A stretch of 64,000 nucleotides of DNA from Runella slithyformis DSM 19594 (GCF_000218895.1 NC_015703.1:5407001-5471000); one strand, 5' to 3'. Shown: positions 43,578-53,655, counted from the first letter of the stretch. Program-made: numbers and translations. The notes: a model not told the origin generated them from the sequence alone.

Positions 43578-46256
43578 TTATTTACCTCCGGGACGACGGC
43601 CACCACCACCGGCCGGCTGTCCGCCGCCTGTATCTCCGGAGTTATCACCGCCCTGCTTAGTGTCATCGTTGTTAACACTTTTCTTGCGTTGGAAGAAGTT
43701 ACCGTCAAAACTCATTTTTCCGAAGCGTTTGCGGAAAGTAAGTCGGAAACCGCGGTTAAACATATAATTGACCTGCTCTTGGGTAAATATGTTTCCGGGG
43801 GTGTTGCTGCTCAAATTGGTCCGTTGACGAAAAGCATTTTGCAGGAAGTTTTCCGCTCCGAAGCCTAAGCTTGCCTGTTTCTTTTTGAATTCTTTCAACA
43901 GGTTGAAGCTATAGCCCATAAAGCCGCCTCGGGTACCCTGCAATTGAATATCACGTGCCCGGCCGAAAGCAAACATCTGCGCGCTCCAGTCTTTCCCCAA
44001 TTGGTATTGGATCTGACCGAAAAGATTAAAGGTCCAGTTTTGATTTGTGATTCCCAGCGACGGACTGTTCAACATGATATAACGTACATCAACGTTACCA
44101 TTGATCGTCAGGCCTTTCGCCGGTTTTACCATTGCAAAAATATTCATACCGTAGGCACGGTTGCTTCCGATGTTTTGGAACGTCGTCAACAGCGTATTAT
44201 CGTTGATCACCACACTTCCTACATTCACACCCTGCTGACCGGTCAATTGATTGAACAGTGCCTGTCCGCCCCGGTAGCGAACCGTTTCGATGGAGCCTTC
44301 GGTCATGCGGGTATAGGCCGAGAAATTAAGGGTCGTGGTTTTGATGAACGTGCTCAGGTTGACCTCAAAGTTGTTGGTATATTCCGGATTAAGGTTCGGG
44401 TTACCAAACGAAACGTTGAAGGGATCGCTCTGCGAAACGTTGGGGTTTAGAAACTGAATGGACGGGCGCTGAATCCGGCGATTGTAGCTGAAACGGATCG
44501 TTTTGTTTCCTTTTAAACTTTTGGAAACCGTAATGCTCGGTACCAGCGTTGAGAAATTCGGCAGGTTCACGGCCGGTGCATCCTGGTATTTAGCCCCCAA
44601 CTGCGTGTATTCATAACGAAGACCCGGTTTAAAGCCCCACTTGTTTTTGGTTTGGAAAAGAAATGACAAATACCCGGCAAATACATTTTGATCGTAGCTG
44701 AATACGTTGGTGCGCTGTGGGTTAGGCGTGTAGATACCCCGACCGGTGCTGTCATAATTGAAACGGAAATCACTTTCAATGTGGCGCAGGATCATTTTGG
44801 CCCCTGTTTCAACCTGTACATATTTGCTGAGAGGATCCTGATAATCCACCTGTAACGTGCGCTCTTTTGTTAAGCTTTTGTTGGGATTACTTTCTCGGTA
44901 AAACAATTCTCCATCAATTGAACTGCGGAATTGATCACGGGTATAGCTGTTGTCACCGGCATTTTGACTCAACTGCGCCAGGATACTGAATTCCTTGTTT
45001 TCCTTGTCAAATTTGCGGGTATAGTCAAGGTTGACATCTAAGTTATTCCCTACATTTTTGGAATCGATCTTATTAGCAAAGGTCTTGCTTGAAGTGGTGC
45101 CGGCAAAACTGTAAGATTGCTGCGTATTGTATTGATTTTGCGCCCGACGGCTGTTACGTACGCTTAACGTAATGTTGTCCTTGGCGGAAGGCGAATAATC
45201 CAGCGATAATTGAGCATTGCCAAAACCGCCCAGTTGATTTCCGTCATTTTCCTGACGGGTTCTTACGACACTGCCGTTGGTCAACTGACGACTGATATCG
45301 ATATACCCTCCCGTAGGCGGATACATCATCCGTCCGCCGGCATTGACAGACACCCCTAATTTTTTGGTTCTCAGGTTTACGTTTCCGAATAAATTACTTG
45401 ACCGATTTCCGCCCGCGATATCGACCGAACCGGTGATGCCCTGCAACGTATTTTTCTTGGTAATGATGTTGATGATCCCGGCCGAACCTTCCGCATCGTA
45501 TTTTGCCGATGGTGACGTGATTACCTCAACGGTTTTGATCTGGTCGGAAGGAATCATTTTCAACGCATCAGCTACACTGTTGGCTACGATGGTGGAAGGT
45601 TTCCCGTTAATCAATACCCGAATGTTTTCGCTGCCGCGCATGGAAACATTTCCGTCCAGATCAACCGAAAGTAAAGGGACTTTCCGGAGCACATCGCCTG
45701 CATCCCCGCCGGTATTTGAAATATCCTTTTCAGCATTGTATACCAAGCGGTCTACCTTATCTTCTATGATGGCTTTTTCGCCCATAACGGTCACTTCAGC
45801 CAGCGTACGCACATCCGGGGGAAGGTTAATATTGCCTAAATTTTGTTCTTTGCTTCCTTTACCAATGGTCAATTTAGCGATTACAAAGTTTTTATATCCA
45901 ATAAAACTGGCGACAAATTTAAATTCTCCATCAGGCACACTCTTCAGCAGAAAAGCTCCCTTCAGATCCGTAACGGTCCCGTCAATGGGTTTGCCGGTTT
46001 TGATTTCAAACAGAGCAACGGTAGCGTATTCAACGGGCTTACCCGAGGCAGAATCTACAATAATCCCCGATACCCGACCATTGCCTTTAGGCAGGTCAGG
46101 CATGGCCTGCTGCTGTTGTTGCCCCATTCCCCCCATGCCGCCGCGGTCGCCGCCGCGTCCGCCGCCACCCCCAAAACCGCCTCCGCCGGGAAACTGAGCT
46201 TGGGCAGCGTAAGAAATTCCTAAAATGGCTGTCAGTACGTAAAAATAATTTTTCAT
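43578..46256 (-). CDS. TonB-dependent outer-membrane receptor with carboxypeptidase-like N-domain
   Basis: 892 aa. Signal peptide (to about 20), a Gly/Arg/Met-rich and Gln5 linker (21-52), a carboxypeptidase D regulatory-like domain (GRVSGIIVDSASGKPVEYAT, 60-79, to about 150), a plug domain (VDRLVYNAEKDISNTGGDA ... SAKYDAEGSAGIINIITKK, about 255-273) and a C-terminal beta-barrel with the OMP_b-brl_3 look. The C-terminus is again Gly-rich (GGGQPAGGGGRRPGGK), after the barrel, which is unusual. No SusD partner is adjacent, so uptake of a non-glycan ligand or a structural role is possible; ligand unknown. Confidence 0.9.
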   Translation of the reverse strand: MKNYFYVLTAILGISYAAQAQFPGGGGFGGGGGRGGDRGGMGGMGQQQQQAMPDLPKGNGRVSGIIVDSASGKPVEYATVALFEIKTGKPIDGTVTDLKGAFLLKSVPDGEFKFVASFIGYKNFVIAKLTIGKGSKEQNLGNINLPPDVRTLAEVTVMGEKAIIEDKVDRLVYNAEKDISNTGGDAGDVLRKVPLLSVDLDGNVSMRGSENIRVLINGKPSTIVANSVADALKMIPSDQIKTVEVITSPSAKYDAEGSAGIINIITKKNTLQGITGSVDIAGGNRSSNLFGNVNLRTKKLGVSVNAGGRMMYPPTGGYIDISRQLTNGSVVRTRQENDGNQLGGFGNAQLSLDYSPSAKDNITLSVRNSRRAQNQYNTQQSYSFAGTTSSKTFANKIDSKNVGNNLDVNLDYTRKFDKENKEFSILAQLSQNAGDNSYTRDQFRSSIDGELFYRESNPNKSLTKERTLQVDYQDPLSKYVQVETGAKMILRHIESDFRFNYDSTGRGIYTPNPQRTNVFSYDQNVFAGYLSFLFQTKNKWGFKPGLRYEYTQLGAKYQDAPAVNLPNFSTLVPSITVSKSLKGNKTIRFSYNRRIQRPSIQFLNPNVSQSDPFNVSFGNPNLNPEYTNNFEVNLSTFIKTTTLNFSAYTRMTEGSIETVRYRGGQALFNQLTGQQGVNVGSVVINDNTLLTTFQNIGSNRAYGMNIFAMVKPAKGLTINGNVDVRYIMLNSPSLGITNQNWTFNLFGQIQYQLGKDWSAQMFAFGRARDIQLQGTRGGFMGYSFNLLKEFKKKQASLGFGAENFLQNAFRQRTNLSSNTPGNIFTQEQVNYMFNRGFRLTFRKRFGKMSFDGNFFQRKKSVNNDDTKQGGDNSGDTGGGQPAGGGGRRPGGK

Positions 46257-46400
46257 TAGATAGTGATTATAGTAATTTGTCTATACATTCAGACAATAAA
46301 AAGTAAACAAATGTTGCGCCTAAAGAATTAGGAAATGGATAAAAACGACCAACTGCAAGGTCTAGACGACTAAATAGGGGAAAACCATAGACGAATTAAA

Positions 46401-48335
46401 TCAGTCAAACAGGGGCCAGTTGACGCCAAAACCCAATGAACGGCCCACGACGGGGTAAAAAGGGGTTGAAAAATAGCCGGGATTCAAGGCACCCGGATAG
46501 GTTCCCTGAGCGGCATTGGCCATTTTGACAAACAAACGAACGCGATTGATACGCGCATTGAGGAAGAGTTCTGTATAGACAACGCCTTCTGTCTTAAGGC
46601 GATTCTGCAGGTGAAACTGCTGCGTCAGAGGCATGTAATCGTCGGCAAAATAAGGCGATTTATAATGAATCTCCGCCCCGACCTGAAGGAAAAGTACCTT
46701 GGCATACAAAAAGTCAAAGGAGGCTCGAAAATTGGCAAAAAAGCGGGGAATGCGTAAAATGTCATCATTTGATACCAACGTGTAATACGTTTGAGCCAAA
46801 AACTGAAATTTACCCGGTCGCCATTCGGCATCTCCTCCTACCCTTACCACACTGAAAGCACTTGTGTATTGCCGTGCCACGGCGGCCGTGTCATAATAGA
46901 AGTAGTTGTTGATCAGGTGATAATCCAGGCGCGGACTCAGCCGAACACCTTTCGTATTGACATTTATTTGCCCGTAGATGTTATTGGAATTGACCAAACG
47001 GGAAGCATTGGTCCAACGTAAATGATTACTGTCGTACAGTTGCTGAAGAAAAGTAGGTGAGGTAAACGTTGAAAGATATCCTAACGTAAACCATTTACTG
47101 ACCGCTTCGCCTTTGATCTTAAAATCACGGCCCAAAAGGTATTCAAATTCAGCCGTAGCCCGTTGGGTACTGTCTTTGAGGTAATATGCCAGCCATAATC
47201 CTACAAAATTCTCAAAGCGATTAAGCTTGTACGCACCTGTCGTGCTGTCGCTCTTTGTGTATACACCGGTCATATTGGCGATTCGCTGTCGGTAATGGGC
47301 TCGGTAGTTGAAGCCCTGATAACGCCCTTTGATGCCGAATTTATTTTCAAATAATCGAAACTTAACTTCCTGACGGGTTTTGGTGGAATCGTAATGGAAA
47401 TTGTTGTAAAACCCGTATTTACGGGCGTTGGTCAGGTCGCTGTCGGTAAAAATATCAATGCTGCGTTTGTAATCAAACACGTGATAGACCTGAAACCCCT
47501 GCGCTAACACGTACTGCTGATAAATATGCCAGTTATTGCGCCGCTCCCAGGATTGCGCCGTCCGAAATGTGGCCGATGGATTATCGTATACCGTTCCCCG
47601 CTCGGTTTTAAAATTAAGGCTGTCGGGGGCCATGCCTCCCTGCTCATACACTTGGTGGTTGAGGTGGTTGAAGTGTCCTAAGACGGTGTATTTTTCATCT
47701 TTAGAACGATAGTTTCCATGAAAAACAAAGCCCCAGTTTTGGGCAAGATTCGTCTGAGAATCGCCCTGTCCGCTCGTTCCAAACTGCTTATTGGTGGTAA
47801 AGCGTTGAGCATTGATGCCCAAATTCAGTCGCGGAGACAGATTTTGGCTGTGGTCAAAGCGAACGATATTTTGCCCTGCCCCCCCCAACACAAGGTACAT
47901 ATTGGTGTAAGGGGATTTGGTGTCGTAGTATTTGACTTCGTTGGTCTGATAGGCATAGGGAGAATAAGCGTCATAGCCAAACTGAGTGCCTAATTGTTCA
48001 ATGGGCCGAAAGAATACATTCCGCGATGCCGTCCCGAAATTGCCCAGATCGACCAACTGATAATCAGAACGCTGCACGAAATTGTACCGATGAAATGCAT
48101 TGAAGGAGGTATCGATCCGGTAGAGGGCCTTGTGATTATTGAAGACATCCTCTTCCCAAAAAAAGCGTGCGGTACTCGGTCCATAGATCACCTTGGTGGA
48201 ATCGTCAATTTTGACCTGCCCTCCTGATCCGCCCGGCCGGCCGGGCCCTGACGAGCCGCCGGTCGGCATCCTGATCTGGCCGTGGGCTGCCACGGCACAA
48301 AACCCGCAAAAAACAATGTATAACCACTTTTTCAC
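46401..48335 (-). CDS. putative outer-membrane porin
   Basis: 644 aa from a GTG start. Signal peptide MKKWLYIVFCGFCAVAAHGQ, then a Gly/Pro/Ser-rich segment (22-40). The rest is beta-rich with alternating aromatic residues (for example FRPIEQLGTQFGYDAYSPYA, NMYLVLGGAGQNIVRFDHSQ), and the end RSLGFGVNWPLFD has the terminal aromatic expected of a barrel. This matches the Bacteroidota putative porin family. It lies downstream of the DUF1080 gene and upstream of the TonB receptor on the same strand, separated by 144 bases from the latter. Transported substrate unknown. Confidence 0.8.
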   Translation of the reverse strand: MKKWLYIVFCGFCAVAAHGQIRMPTGGSSGPGRPGGSGGQVKIDDSTKVIYGPSTARFFWEEDVFNNHKALYRIDTSFNAFHRYNFVQRSDYQLVDLGNFGTASRNVFFRPIEQLGTQFGYDAYSPYAYQTNEVKYYDTKSPYTNMYLVLGGAGQNIVRFDHSQNLSPRLNLGINAQRFTTNKQFGTSGQGDSQTNLAQNWGFVFHGNYRSKDEKYTVLGHFNHLNHQVYEQGGMAPDSLNFKTERGTVYDNPSATFRTAQSWERRNNWHIYQQYVLAQGFQVYHVFDYKRSIDIFTDSDLTNARKYGFYNNFHYDSTKTRQEVKFRLFENKFGIKGRYQGFNYRAHYRQRIANMTGVYTKSDSTTGAYKLNRFENFVGLWLAYYLKDSTQRATAEFEYLLGRDFKIKGEAVSKWFTLGYLSTFTSPTFLQQLYDSNHLRWTNASRLVNSNNIYGQINVNTKGVRLSPRLDYHLINNYFYYDTAAVARQYTSAFSVVRVGGDAEWRPGKFQFLAQTYYTLVSNDDILRIPRFFANFRASFDFLYAKVLFLQVGAEIHYKSPYFADDYMPLTQQFHLQNRLKTEGVVYTELFLNARINRVRLFVKMANAAQGTYPGALNPGYFSTPFYPVVGRSLGFGVNWPLFD

Positions 48336-48636
48336 ACCGCAAAGTTAGTAGAAGTTTTAATCTACCGTTCATCAATACCCTCTAAACGTCGGCAATAAAC
48401 GGGCCTTTCGCAAAAAGGATACTGATATTCAAATACTTACCTTTTTCATATTGAGCTCAATTAACGATATTTAACCTTTTAAGTATTCCGTTAGGCTTTG
48501 TCGCGAAAAGCATGTTAAATCTAATGTAATTTCGTTCATGAAGAAGATTGGAGGGTTTTCAGGACAGAGGGGCCATCTCCACGATTGAGACGGCCCCTCT
48601 GACAGGCAAATAGTATCCAATACTTTCGATAAAAAC
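48336..48636. other. spacer with hairpin, no gene
   Basis: A 14-bp stem AGAGGGGCCATCTC ... GAGACGGCCCCTCT (48566-48600) has no T-run on either side. A lone GGCTTTGTCGCG word (48493) is not enough to call a miniature element. Confidence 0.4.
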
Positions 48637-49281
48637 CTACTCCCCCAAAGGCTTCACCATGATGTCTTTATAATAGACTTTGCTTTTTGGATCATGGCCC
48701 TGCAGCGCAAACGTCCCGCTGCTGATCTTCCGACCGGGATCTTTTACTTTCGCGGCCACTTCGTCAGGCTCAACATAATCTACCACCGTTTTATCGTTGA
48801 TCTTGATGGTAATGTGTTTTCCCTGCACAATGATGTGCTCGGTATACCACACATTATCTTCCACAAATACATCTTTTACATCCTGAATACTGTACAGGCT
48901 GCCCGTTCGGCGCCAATCGGTGTGTGAGTTGTTCACCTGCACTTCGTAGCCTTTGGAGGGCCATCCGCCTTCCTGGTATTGCGTATGAAAATAGATCCCG
49001 GAGTTGGAGCCCGGCGTGGTCATCACCTGCGCTTTAAATTCAAAGTTTTTAAAATTATGGTCACCTACTTTGCCGTCATAAAAAATATGCGCTCGTGGAC
49101 CGGCCACCATGATGGTTCCGTTATCAATGCTGAAGGTAGAGGCATTTTCACCCACCTTCCAGCCGGCCAGGGATTTACCGTCAAAAAGGGATATCCAGCC
49201 ATCTTTGTTCTTTTTTTGCGCAAAACTTACACTTACGACCAGCAACATCATCAGCGTACCGAAATACAAAACTTTTTTCAT
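48637..49281 (-). CDS. DUF1080 secreted protein (3-keto-disaccharide hydrolase-like fold)
   Basis: 214 aa from the ATG at 49281 (MKKVLYFGTLMMLLVVSVSF); a TTG three codons upstream is less likely. Signal peptide to about 19. The DUF1080 domain shows WISLFDGKSLAGWKVG (25-40), SNSGIYFHTQYQEGGWPSKG (about 90-109), YEVQVNNSH, and FALQGHDPKSKVYYKDI near the end: a concanavalin-like jelly roll with family motifs GIYFR-like and LQxH. Members act on glycans or glycosides in the periplasm. Alone on this side of a repeat spacer. Confidence 0.92.
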   Translation of the reverse strand: MKKVLYFGTLMMLLVVSVSFAQKKNKDGWISLFDGKSLAGWKVGENASTFSIDNGTIMVAGPRAHIFYDGKVGDHNFKNFEFKAQVMTTPGSNSGIYFHTQYQEGGWPSKGYEVQVNNSHTDWRRTGSLYSIQDVKDVFVEDNVWYTEHIIVQGKHITIKINDKTVVDYVEPDEVAAKVKDPGRKISSGTFALQGHDPKSKVYYKDIMVKPLGE

Positions 49282-49558
49282 GATCTTCAATGATTAAGGT
49301 TAAAAACACAATAAGGATAGACAGTTGCGATTACTACTTTCGAGACCCGGCATTTTTTCATCCTGCCTTGACCCTTCAGTTTTACATTTTGCGGTTATTG
49401 ATACTTTCTTCGGTTGTGAGCAACCGATGGCACCCCAGCTTTACATTTTGCGGTTTATCATTTTAAGGTTTTGCGGTTATTGATGCCTCCTTCGGTTGTA
49501 AGCAACCGATGGCACGGTTTATTCCTTCTTCGATTGCTCAAAACCGAAAGCCCCGTAA
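49282..49558. repeat. duplicated TTGCGGTTATTGAT ... GCAACCGATGGCAC unit
   Basis: Two copies (about 49388-49435 and 49471-49516) of a unit running from TTGCGGTTATTGAT through TTCGGTTGT(G/A)AGCAACCGAT to GGCAC, with a third broken copy at 49523-49550. Each contains the small palindrome CGGTTGT-AGCAACCG. No gene. Confidence 0.65.
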
Positions 49559-49590
49559 CAAAAAAAGAGGGACTGCAGCCCCCTTTTTTC
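49559..49590 (-). terminator. rho-independent terminator of the T9SS-protein gene
   Basis: Minus strand: AAAAAAGGGGGCTGCAGTCC, then CTCTTTTTTT, 20-50 bases after the stop at 49611. An A-run and T-run border the stem, so it may act in both directions. Confidence 0.7.
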
Positions 49591-49610
49591 ATTGATGATG
49601 TATGTTAAGT

Positions 49611-52478
49611 TTACCGAATAAGTTGAATCCAGCCTTTACTCGTGATGGGTTCACTTTCGCGGGCCAATGATTTAAATGTCACTTTCACCTGATAAAAATA
49701 GGTACCCGTTGGAAGTTCCTGCCCGTCAGTGGTTTTTCCGTCCCAATTGATCGCCGGGTTATTTGTTTCAAACACTTTCGTTCCCCAGCGATTATAGACT
49801 TCAAACGTAATACTTTCTACGAATATCGAACAGGTAAGGGGAATAAAAAGGTCGTTTTTCCCATCGCCGTTCGGCGTAAAGACGTTCGGCACTTTGAAGT
49901 CCTCACAATTAGTATTACACACCACGTTGCTGCGGGCACTTTCGGAACCGAATCGGGAAATAGCGGTTACATAATAACACCCGGCATACGAATCCAACCC
50001 GTTGTGTTTAAAAGTAGTGGTGGGAACATTCGTCTGTCCGACGCGTTTGAAAACATCTTCGGGATAACGGGCAAAATACACGTTGTAACTCGCCACCGCT
50101 GCACACGGTCGGTTGGCAGTATTGATCGCCGGGGAGGTCCAGTTAAGGGTATTACTGACCGTTTCGGGGCAATTGGTTGTTGAAACCGTTGCGCAATCTA
50201 AGATTTCCAATTTCAATTCGGGAGGACAGGGCTTGGTGCTGTCGGAAGGAGCGCCGCAGGAAATCTGGGAAAAATTAAACAATTGACCCACCCGAATCCG
50301 CGGGCTGTCGTAGGTACCGACGGTCTCCACTCGATAACAGTAGGAAGAATCGGTCGACAGTTTCATGGTGGCGTTGCCGTCGGCCAGAAAGCGATCGGTT
50401 CCGTCGTCGATATAGGTAAAGGTATTCGGGCCCTGAACCGGTACTTCCGCAATCAAATTAAAGGTACCCGGCCGGCCGCGATTTTCACGGTAGACCCGGT
50501 GCCGCTGGTTTTCATTCCTCCACGGCACAATAGCCTGCCAATTGAGCCGCAATCCCTGCGAGGCGGGCGATACATCCAAACGTACGCTGCTGGCGGGCTC
50601 GGTGGTGCCTAAACTTGTCAGGGTTCCGTTGAGTGTATGAAAAAATTCCAGGCGATAGCGATACCCATTCAGGACGGTATTCAAACCACGGTCTACGTAG
50701 ATGGTATCCGGGTTGTTTCCAAGGTTTGTATTAATGGTCGCAATGACGGTATAATTGGTGCCATTAAGTCCGGTTGCGCGGGAAAGGCGGTATTGATAGG
50801 GACCGGGCACGGTTCCGGCCGCAAACGGAGGTCGGGTCCATTTTACCGTAATCACACCCCGCGTGGCACTCGTAGTATCGACCGTTACATTGGTCAGAAC
50901 GGGAATTTGTGAGGGAAGATCCAAACAGGTTTCATCCGAAAGCGGGCTGGTACCTCCCTGCGGAAGGGCATAGATCACTCGAATCCGGTAGCTGTACTGT
51001 ACACCGCCCCGACGCAGTCCGAGTCCATTATTATCATCCGTAAAAGTAGTAACATTGCCGGCCACCCGACCTATTTCGGAATATCCGAGCGCTACGGGAT
51101 CACCGGGATTGGTACAACCGCTGAATGTACCGCCGGTACAGCCTTCTTTACGATAGATAGCAATTTGAGCTCCGGGCAGTTGACAGAGATACGAAGTCCA
51201 CGTCAGGGTAAATCCGGGAACAGCTCCGGCGGAAACACGCGCCGCAAGACCGGTAGGCTTAGGAGCTACGACCCGAATTGAAAACGACTCCAGTGATGCC
51301 AGCTGTAAACTGTTTCGACCGGGCAAATCTTCTACCTTGAAAACAACATCATAGGATGCTTCCCGAATATGTGCACAGCCGGTGAGCCACCGAAACGTCC
51401 CCACCGCCGGCGAACTCAGAGGTGTGGTGACCGAAGGGGTAAAAGTGGCAAATGCAGGAGCAACCAGAAAATCATTGGGATTGGTGATCGCCGTCCCATC
51501 CTGGTTCACGTTAAATACCCCTCCGTATGCCGATAAAATCATTCGCTGATTGTCGGGATCAGTAGCCCGTACAATCTGAGTGACCGATTGACCGGCTTCC
51601 ACACAGGTATTGGCAATAGGATCCAGCAGAGGCCTTCGGTTGGGCCCATCGGCCACTACGATCTGCATGTCGCGCACCACTTCTCCGATCTTGACGCCAT
51701 CCCGCCATTCTTCAATGATAAAGGCTACGTTATAGATACCTGCCACCGCCGGCGCATCCCAACACAAGTCACCGGTGATGGGATTGATGGTAAAAGTGGC
51801 CGGACCGTTCTTTAACTCATTCTGGGCCGCTGGGTCCAATCCCCTCGCAGGGTCACGATAGCCATCGGCTACGCGGTTGATACACGTTCCGGGTTCGCCG
51901 CGCTTTGGAGTGGACAACCGATAGGCCAAACTGTCGCCGTCGGCATCAAAAGCGGCCGGATTATGGCAGAATTTTTGTCCGATGCGGGCCGAATCCAGCG
52001 GAGGGTTAAGCATGATCGGGGTTTTATTCAATCCCAACGAGGCATTGATCACTAAAATGGTTTCCACATAAAAGGGAACATTGACCGAATTGGTCAGGTT
52101 TACTACACCGTCGTTACGGTTCTCGATCCCTACCGAAATAACATAGACCCCCGGCGAAGAGAACGTGTATTTCTCCTGAAAAATATTGAGCGAAGTGGCA
52201 CTGTTGAGTGCGAATCTGCGAATTCGTCTGGCGAGCAGGGTCGTTCCCCCTCCGCCCGTAAAGGGTCGAATACAAAAGGTCACATCATTTTGTCCATCAC
52301 TGGCCATCCGACCGCCGATTTCATCATGGTAGGTGTTGAGCGTAATTTCGTAGGTCAAATCTTTGTCCGACAATCTCTTGGCCGTGATTTCACCTGCGCG
52401 AACGTGAGTAGCATAAGAATAGTATGTGCTGAAGACGCACAACAGAAAAAAGAGAGAACGTAGAGTCAATTGCCTCAT
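49611..52478 (-). CDS. large secreted protein with T9SS type-B sorting (CHU_C) domain
   Basis: 955 aa from the ATG at 52478 (MRQLTLRSLFFLLCVFSTYY); the open frame to 52532 begins with TTG. Signal peptide to about 24. The body has several Ig/fibronectin-type-III-like beta segments (THVRAGEITAKRL; TGLAARVSAGAVPGFTLTW; SQGLRLNWQAIVPW) with paired Cys. The C-terminal 90 residues, VPNVFTPNGDGKNDLFIP ... FEVYNRWGTKVFETN ... GTYFYQVKV, are the gliding-motility-associated C-terminal domain that routes proteins through the type IX secretion system. Probably cell-surface or extracellular; binding partner unknown. Confidence 0.92.
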   Translation of the reverse strand: MRQLTLRSLFFLLCVFSTYYSYATHVRAGEITAKRLSDKDLTYEITLNTYHDEIGGRMASDGQNDVTFCIRPFTGGGGTTLLARRIRRFALNSATSLNIFQEKYTFSSPGVYVISVGIENRNDGVVNLTNSVNVPFYVETILVINASLGLNKTPIMLNPPLDSARIGQKFCHNPAAFDADGDSLAYRLSTPKRGEPGTCINRVADGYRDPARGLDPAAQNELKNGPATFTINPITGDLCWDAPAVAGIYNVAFIIEEWRDGVKIGEVVRDMQIVVADGPNRRPLLDPIANTCVEAGQSVTQIVRATDPDNQRMILSAYGGVFNVNQDGTAITNPNDFLVAPAFATFTPSVTTPLSSPAVGTFRWLTGCAHIREASYDVVFKVEDLPGRNSLQLASLESFSIRVVAPKPTGLAARVSAGAVPGFTLTWTSYLCQLPGAQIAIYRKEGCTGGTFSGCTNPGDPVALGYSEIGRVAGNVTTFTDDNNGLGLRRGGVQYSYRIRVIYALPQGGTSPLSDETCLDLPSQIPVLTNVTVDTTSATRGVITVKWTRPPFAAGTVPGPYQYRLSRATGLNGTNYTVIATINTNLGNNPDTIYVDRGLNTVLNGYRYRLEFFHTLNGTLTSLGTTEPASSVRLDVSPASQGLRLNWQAIVPWRNENQRHRVYRENRGRPGTFNLIAEVPVQGPNTFTYIDDGTDRFLADGNATMKLSTDSSYCYRVETVGTYDSPRIRVGQLFNFSQISCGAPSDSTKPCPPELKLEILDCATVSTTNCPETVSNTLNWTSPAINTANRPCAAVASYNVYFARYPEDVFKRVGQTNVPTTTFKHNGLDSYAGCYYVTAISRFGSESARSNVVCNTNCEDFKVPNVFTPNGDGKNDLFIPLTCSIFVESITFEVYNRWGTKVFETNNPAINWDGKTTDGQELPTGTYFYQVKVTFKSLARESEPITSKGWIQLIR

Positions 52479-52502
52479 CGGTAGTAAAATATAAAATGGG
52501 GT

Positions 52503-52532
52503 CAAAATTACCTTGTAGTTAGGTCGTCGCAA
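52503..52532 (-). promoter_or_regulatory. Bacteroidota-type promoter of the T9SS-protein gene
   Basis: Minus strand: TTG (52532-52530), 19 bases, TAATTTTG (52510-52503), correct spacing for -33/-7, about 25 bases before the ATG at 52478. Confidence 0.5.
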
Positions 52533-52711
52533 TTATTAATTAAAAAACGAAATATTTGCGTAAATGGTGTAAAAATTATTTGTTTTTAAATACTGAGGCA
52601 ATTTTACACTTAGATTTTTATCCTTTTTATCAAACAAAAAAACGTCACATACTGTTAAAAAAACAACCACGGAATATCGCTCGCTAATTAGCAAAAAAAG
52701 TTATACTTTAG

Positions 52712-52743
52712 ATTGTTTCTAAATTGATTGAGACCTACTTTTG
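52712..52743 (+). promoter_or_regulatory. Bacteroidota-type promoter of sdhCAB
   Basis: ATTG (52712-52715), 20 bases, TACTTTTG (52736-52743), matching -33 TTG / -7 TAnnTTTG, with a leader of about 45 bases to the sdhC ATG. Confidence 0.5.
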
Positions 52744-52791
52744 ACCGCTGAAAACAGTAAAAATTATCGTTTTAATCTAACAAATTTTGAT

Positions 52792-53577
52792 ATGTCTTGG
52801 CTTACCCAAACACTGACAAGCTCCATCGGTAAAAAATTAGTCATGTCGTTGACCGGCTTGTTTTTGTGCACTTTTTTAATCGTCCACATGAGTGGCAACC
52901 TGCAACTGTTTAAAGACGACGACGGCTTGGCCTTTAATGTTTACGCCGTTTTTATGACCACCAACCCACTTATCAAAACCGTTTCGTATGGCCTGTACGC
53001 ACTTATTCTTCTTCATGCCTTTGAAGGATTATACCTTGCTTACCAAAACCGACAGGCCCGGGGAGGGCAACGCTACATGGCGTACAACGGCAAAGCCAAC
53101 AGCACGTGGTTTTCACGCAACATGGCCGTACTGGGCACCATTCTTCTGGTTTTTATTGTTGTACACATGGGTAACTTTTGGTTTGAATACAAGTTCGGAT
53201 ATGTTCCTTACACACAGTACGAACAGAATCTTACTACGGGCGAAGTGACCGCCACTCCTTACGAAGGAGAGATCAAAAACAAGTTGGAGGAATTTGTACG
53301 GGAAGAAAGCAATACCCGCGTGGTGATCGCCAAAGACCTGTACCGCAGCGTAATGGAAGGCTTCAAAAACCCTTTCGTTGTTATTTTCTATGTACTTTCC
53401 ATGTTTGCGGTGTCCTTTCATTTGGTCCACGGCTTCCGAAGTGCATTTCAAACTTTAGGCATCAACCACCTCAAATACAACGGCTTGCTTAACTTTCTGG
53501 GAATCGGGGTATTCGGGATCATCATTCCCCTCGGTTTTGCCCTGATGCCTTTGTATTTTTTCTTTAAAAGCATGTAA
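52792..53577 (+). CDS. sdhC: succinate dehydrogenase cytochrome b subunit
   Basis: 261 aa from the ATG at 52792 (MSWLTQTLTSSIGKKLVMSL); the TTG at 52741 falls on the promoter -7 box. Five membrane segments (about 19-38, 60-80, 105-125, 170-195, 220-245), the fused C/D type of epsilonproteobacteria and Bacteroidota. Heme-ligand His candidates are in LIVHMSGNLQL, LHAFEGLYLAYQ, IVVHMGNFW and SFHLVHGFRSAFQ. Anchors SdhAB in the membrane and passes electrons to menaquinone. Followed by sdhA after 78 bases. Confidence 0.95.
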   Translation: MSWLTQTLTSSIGKKLVMSLTGLFLCTFLIVHMSGNLQLFKDDDGLAFNVYAVFMTTNPLIKTVSYGLYALILLHAFEGLYLAYQNRQARGGQRYMAYNGKANSTWFSRNMAVLGTILLVFIVVHMGNFWFEYKFGYVPYTQYEQNLTTGEVTATPYEGEIKNKLEEFVREESNTRVVIAKDLYRSVMEGFKNPFVVIFYVLSMFAVSFHLVHGFRSAFQTLGINHLKYNGLLNFLGIGVFGIIIPLGFALMPLYFFFKSM

Positions 53578-53655
53578 ATGTCCCGGTTGTTGGCCGTACG
53601 CATTGTACAGATACAACAACCCATTAATGATTAACAATTCTCAATTCACTGTTAT

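Noticed and set aside
48490-48510. Additional MITE end GGCTTTGTCGCG
   Set aside because: Only one end-like word; no partner at 165-171 bp and no interior similarity.
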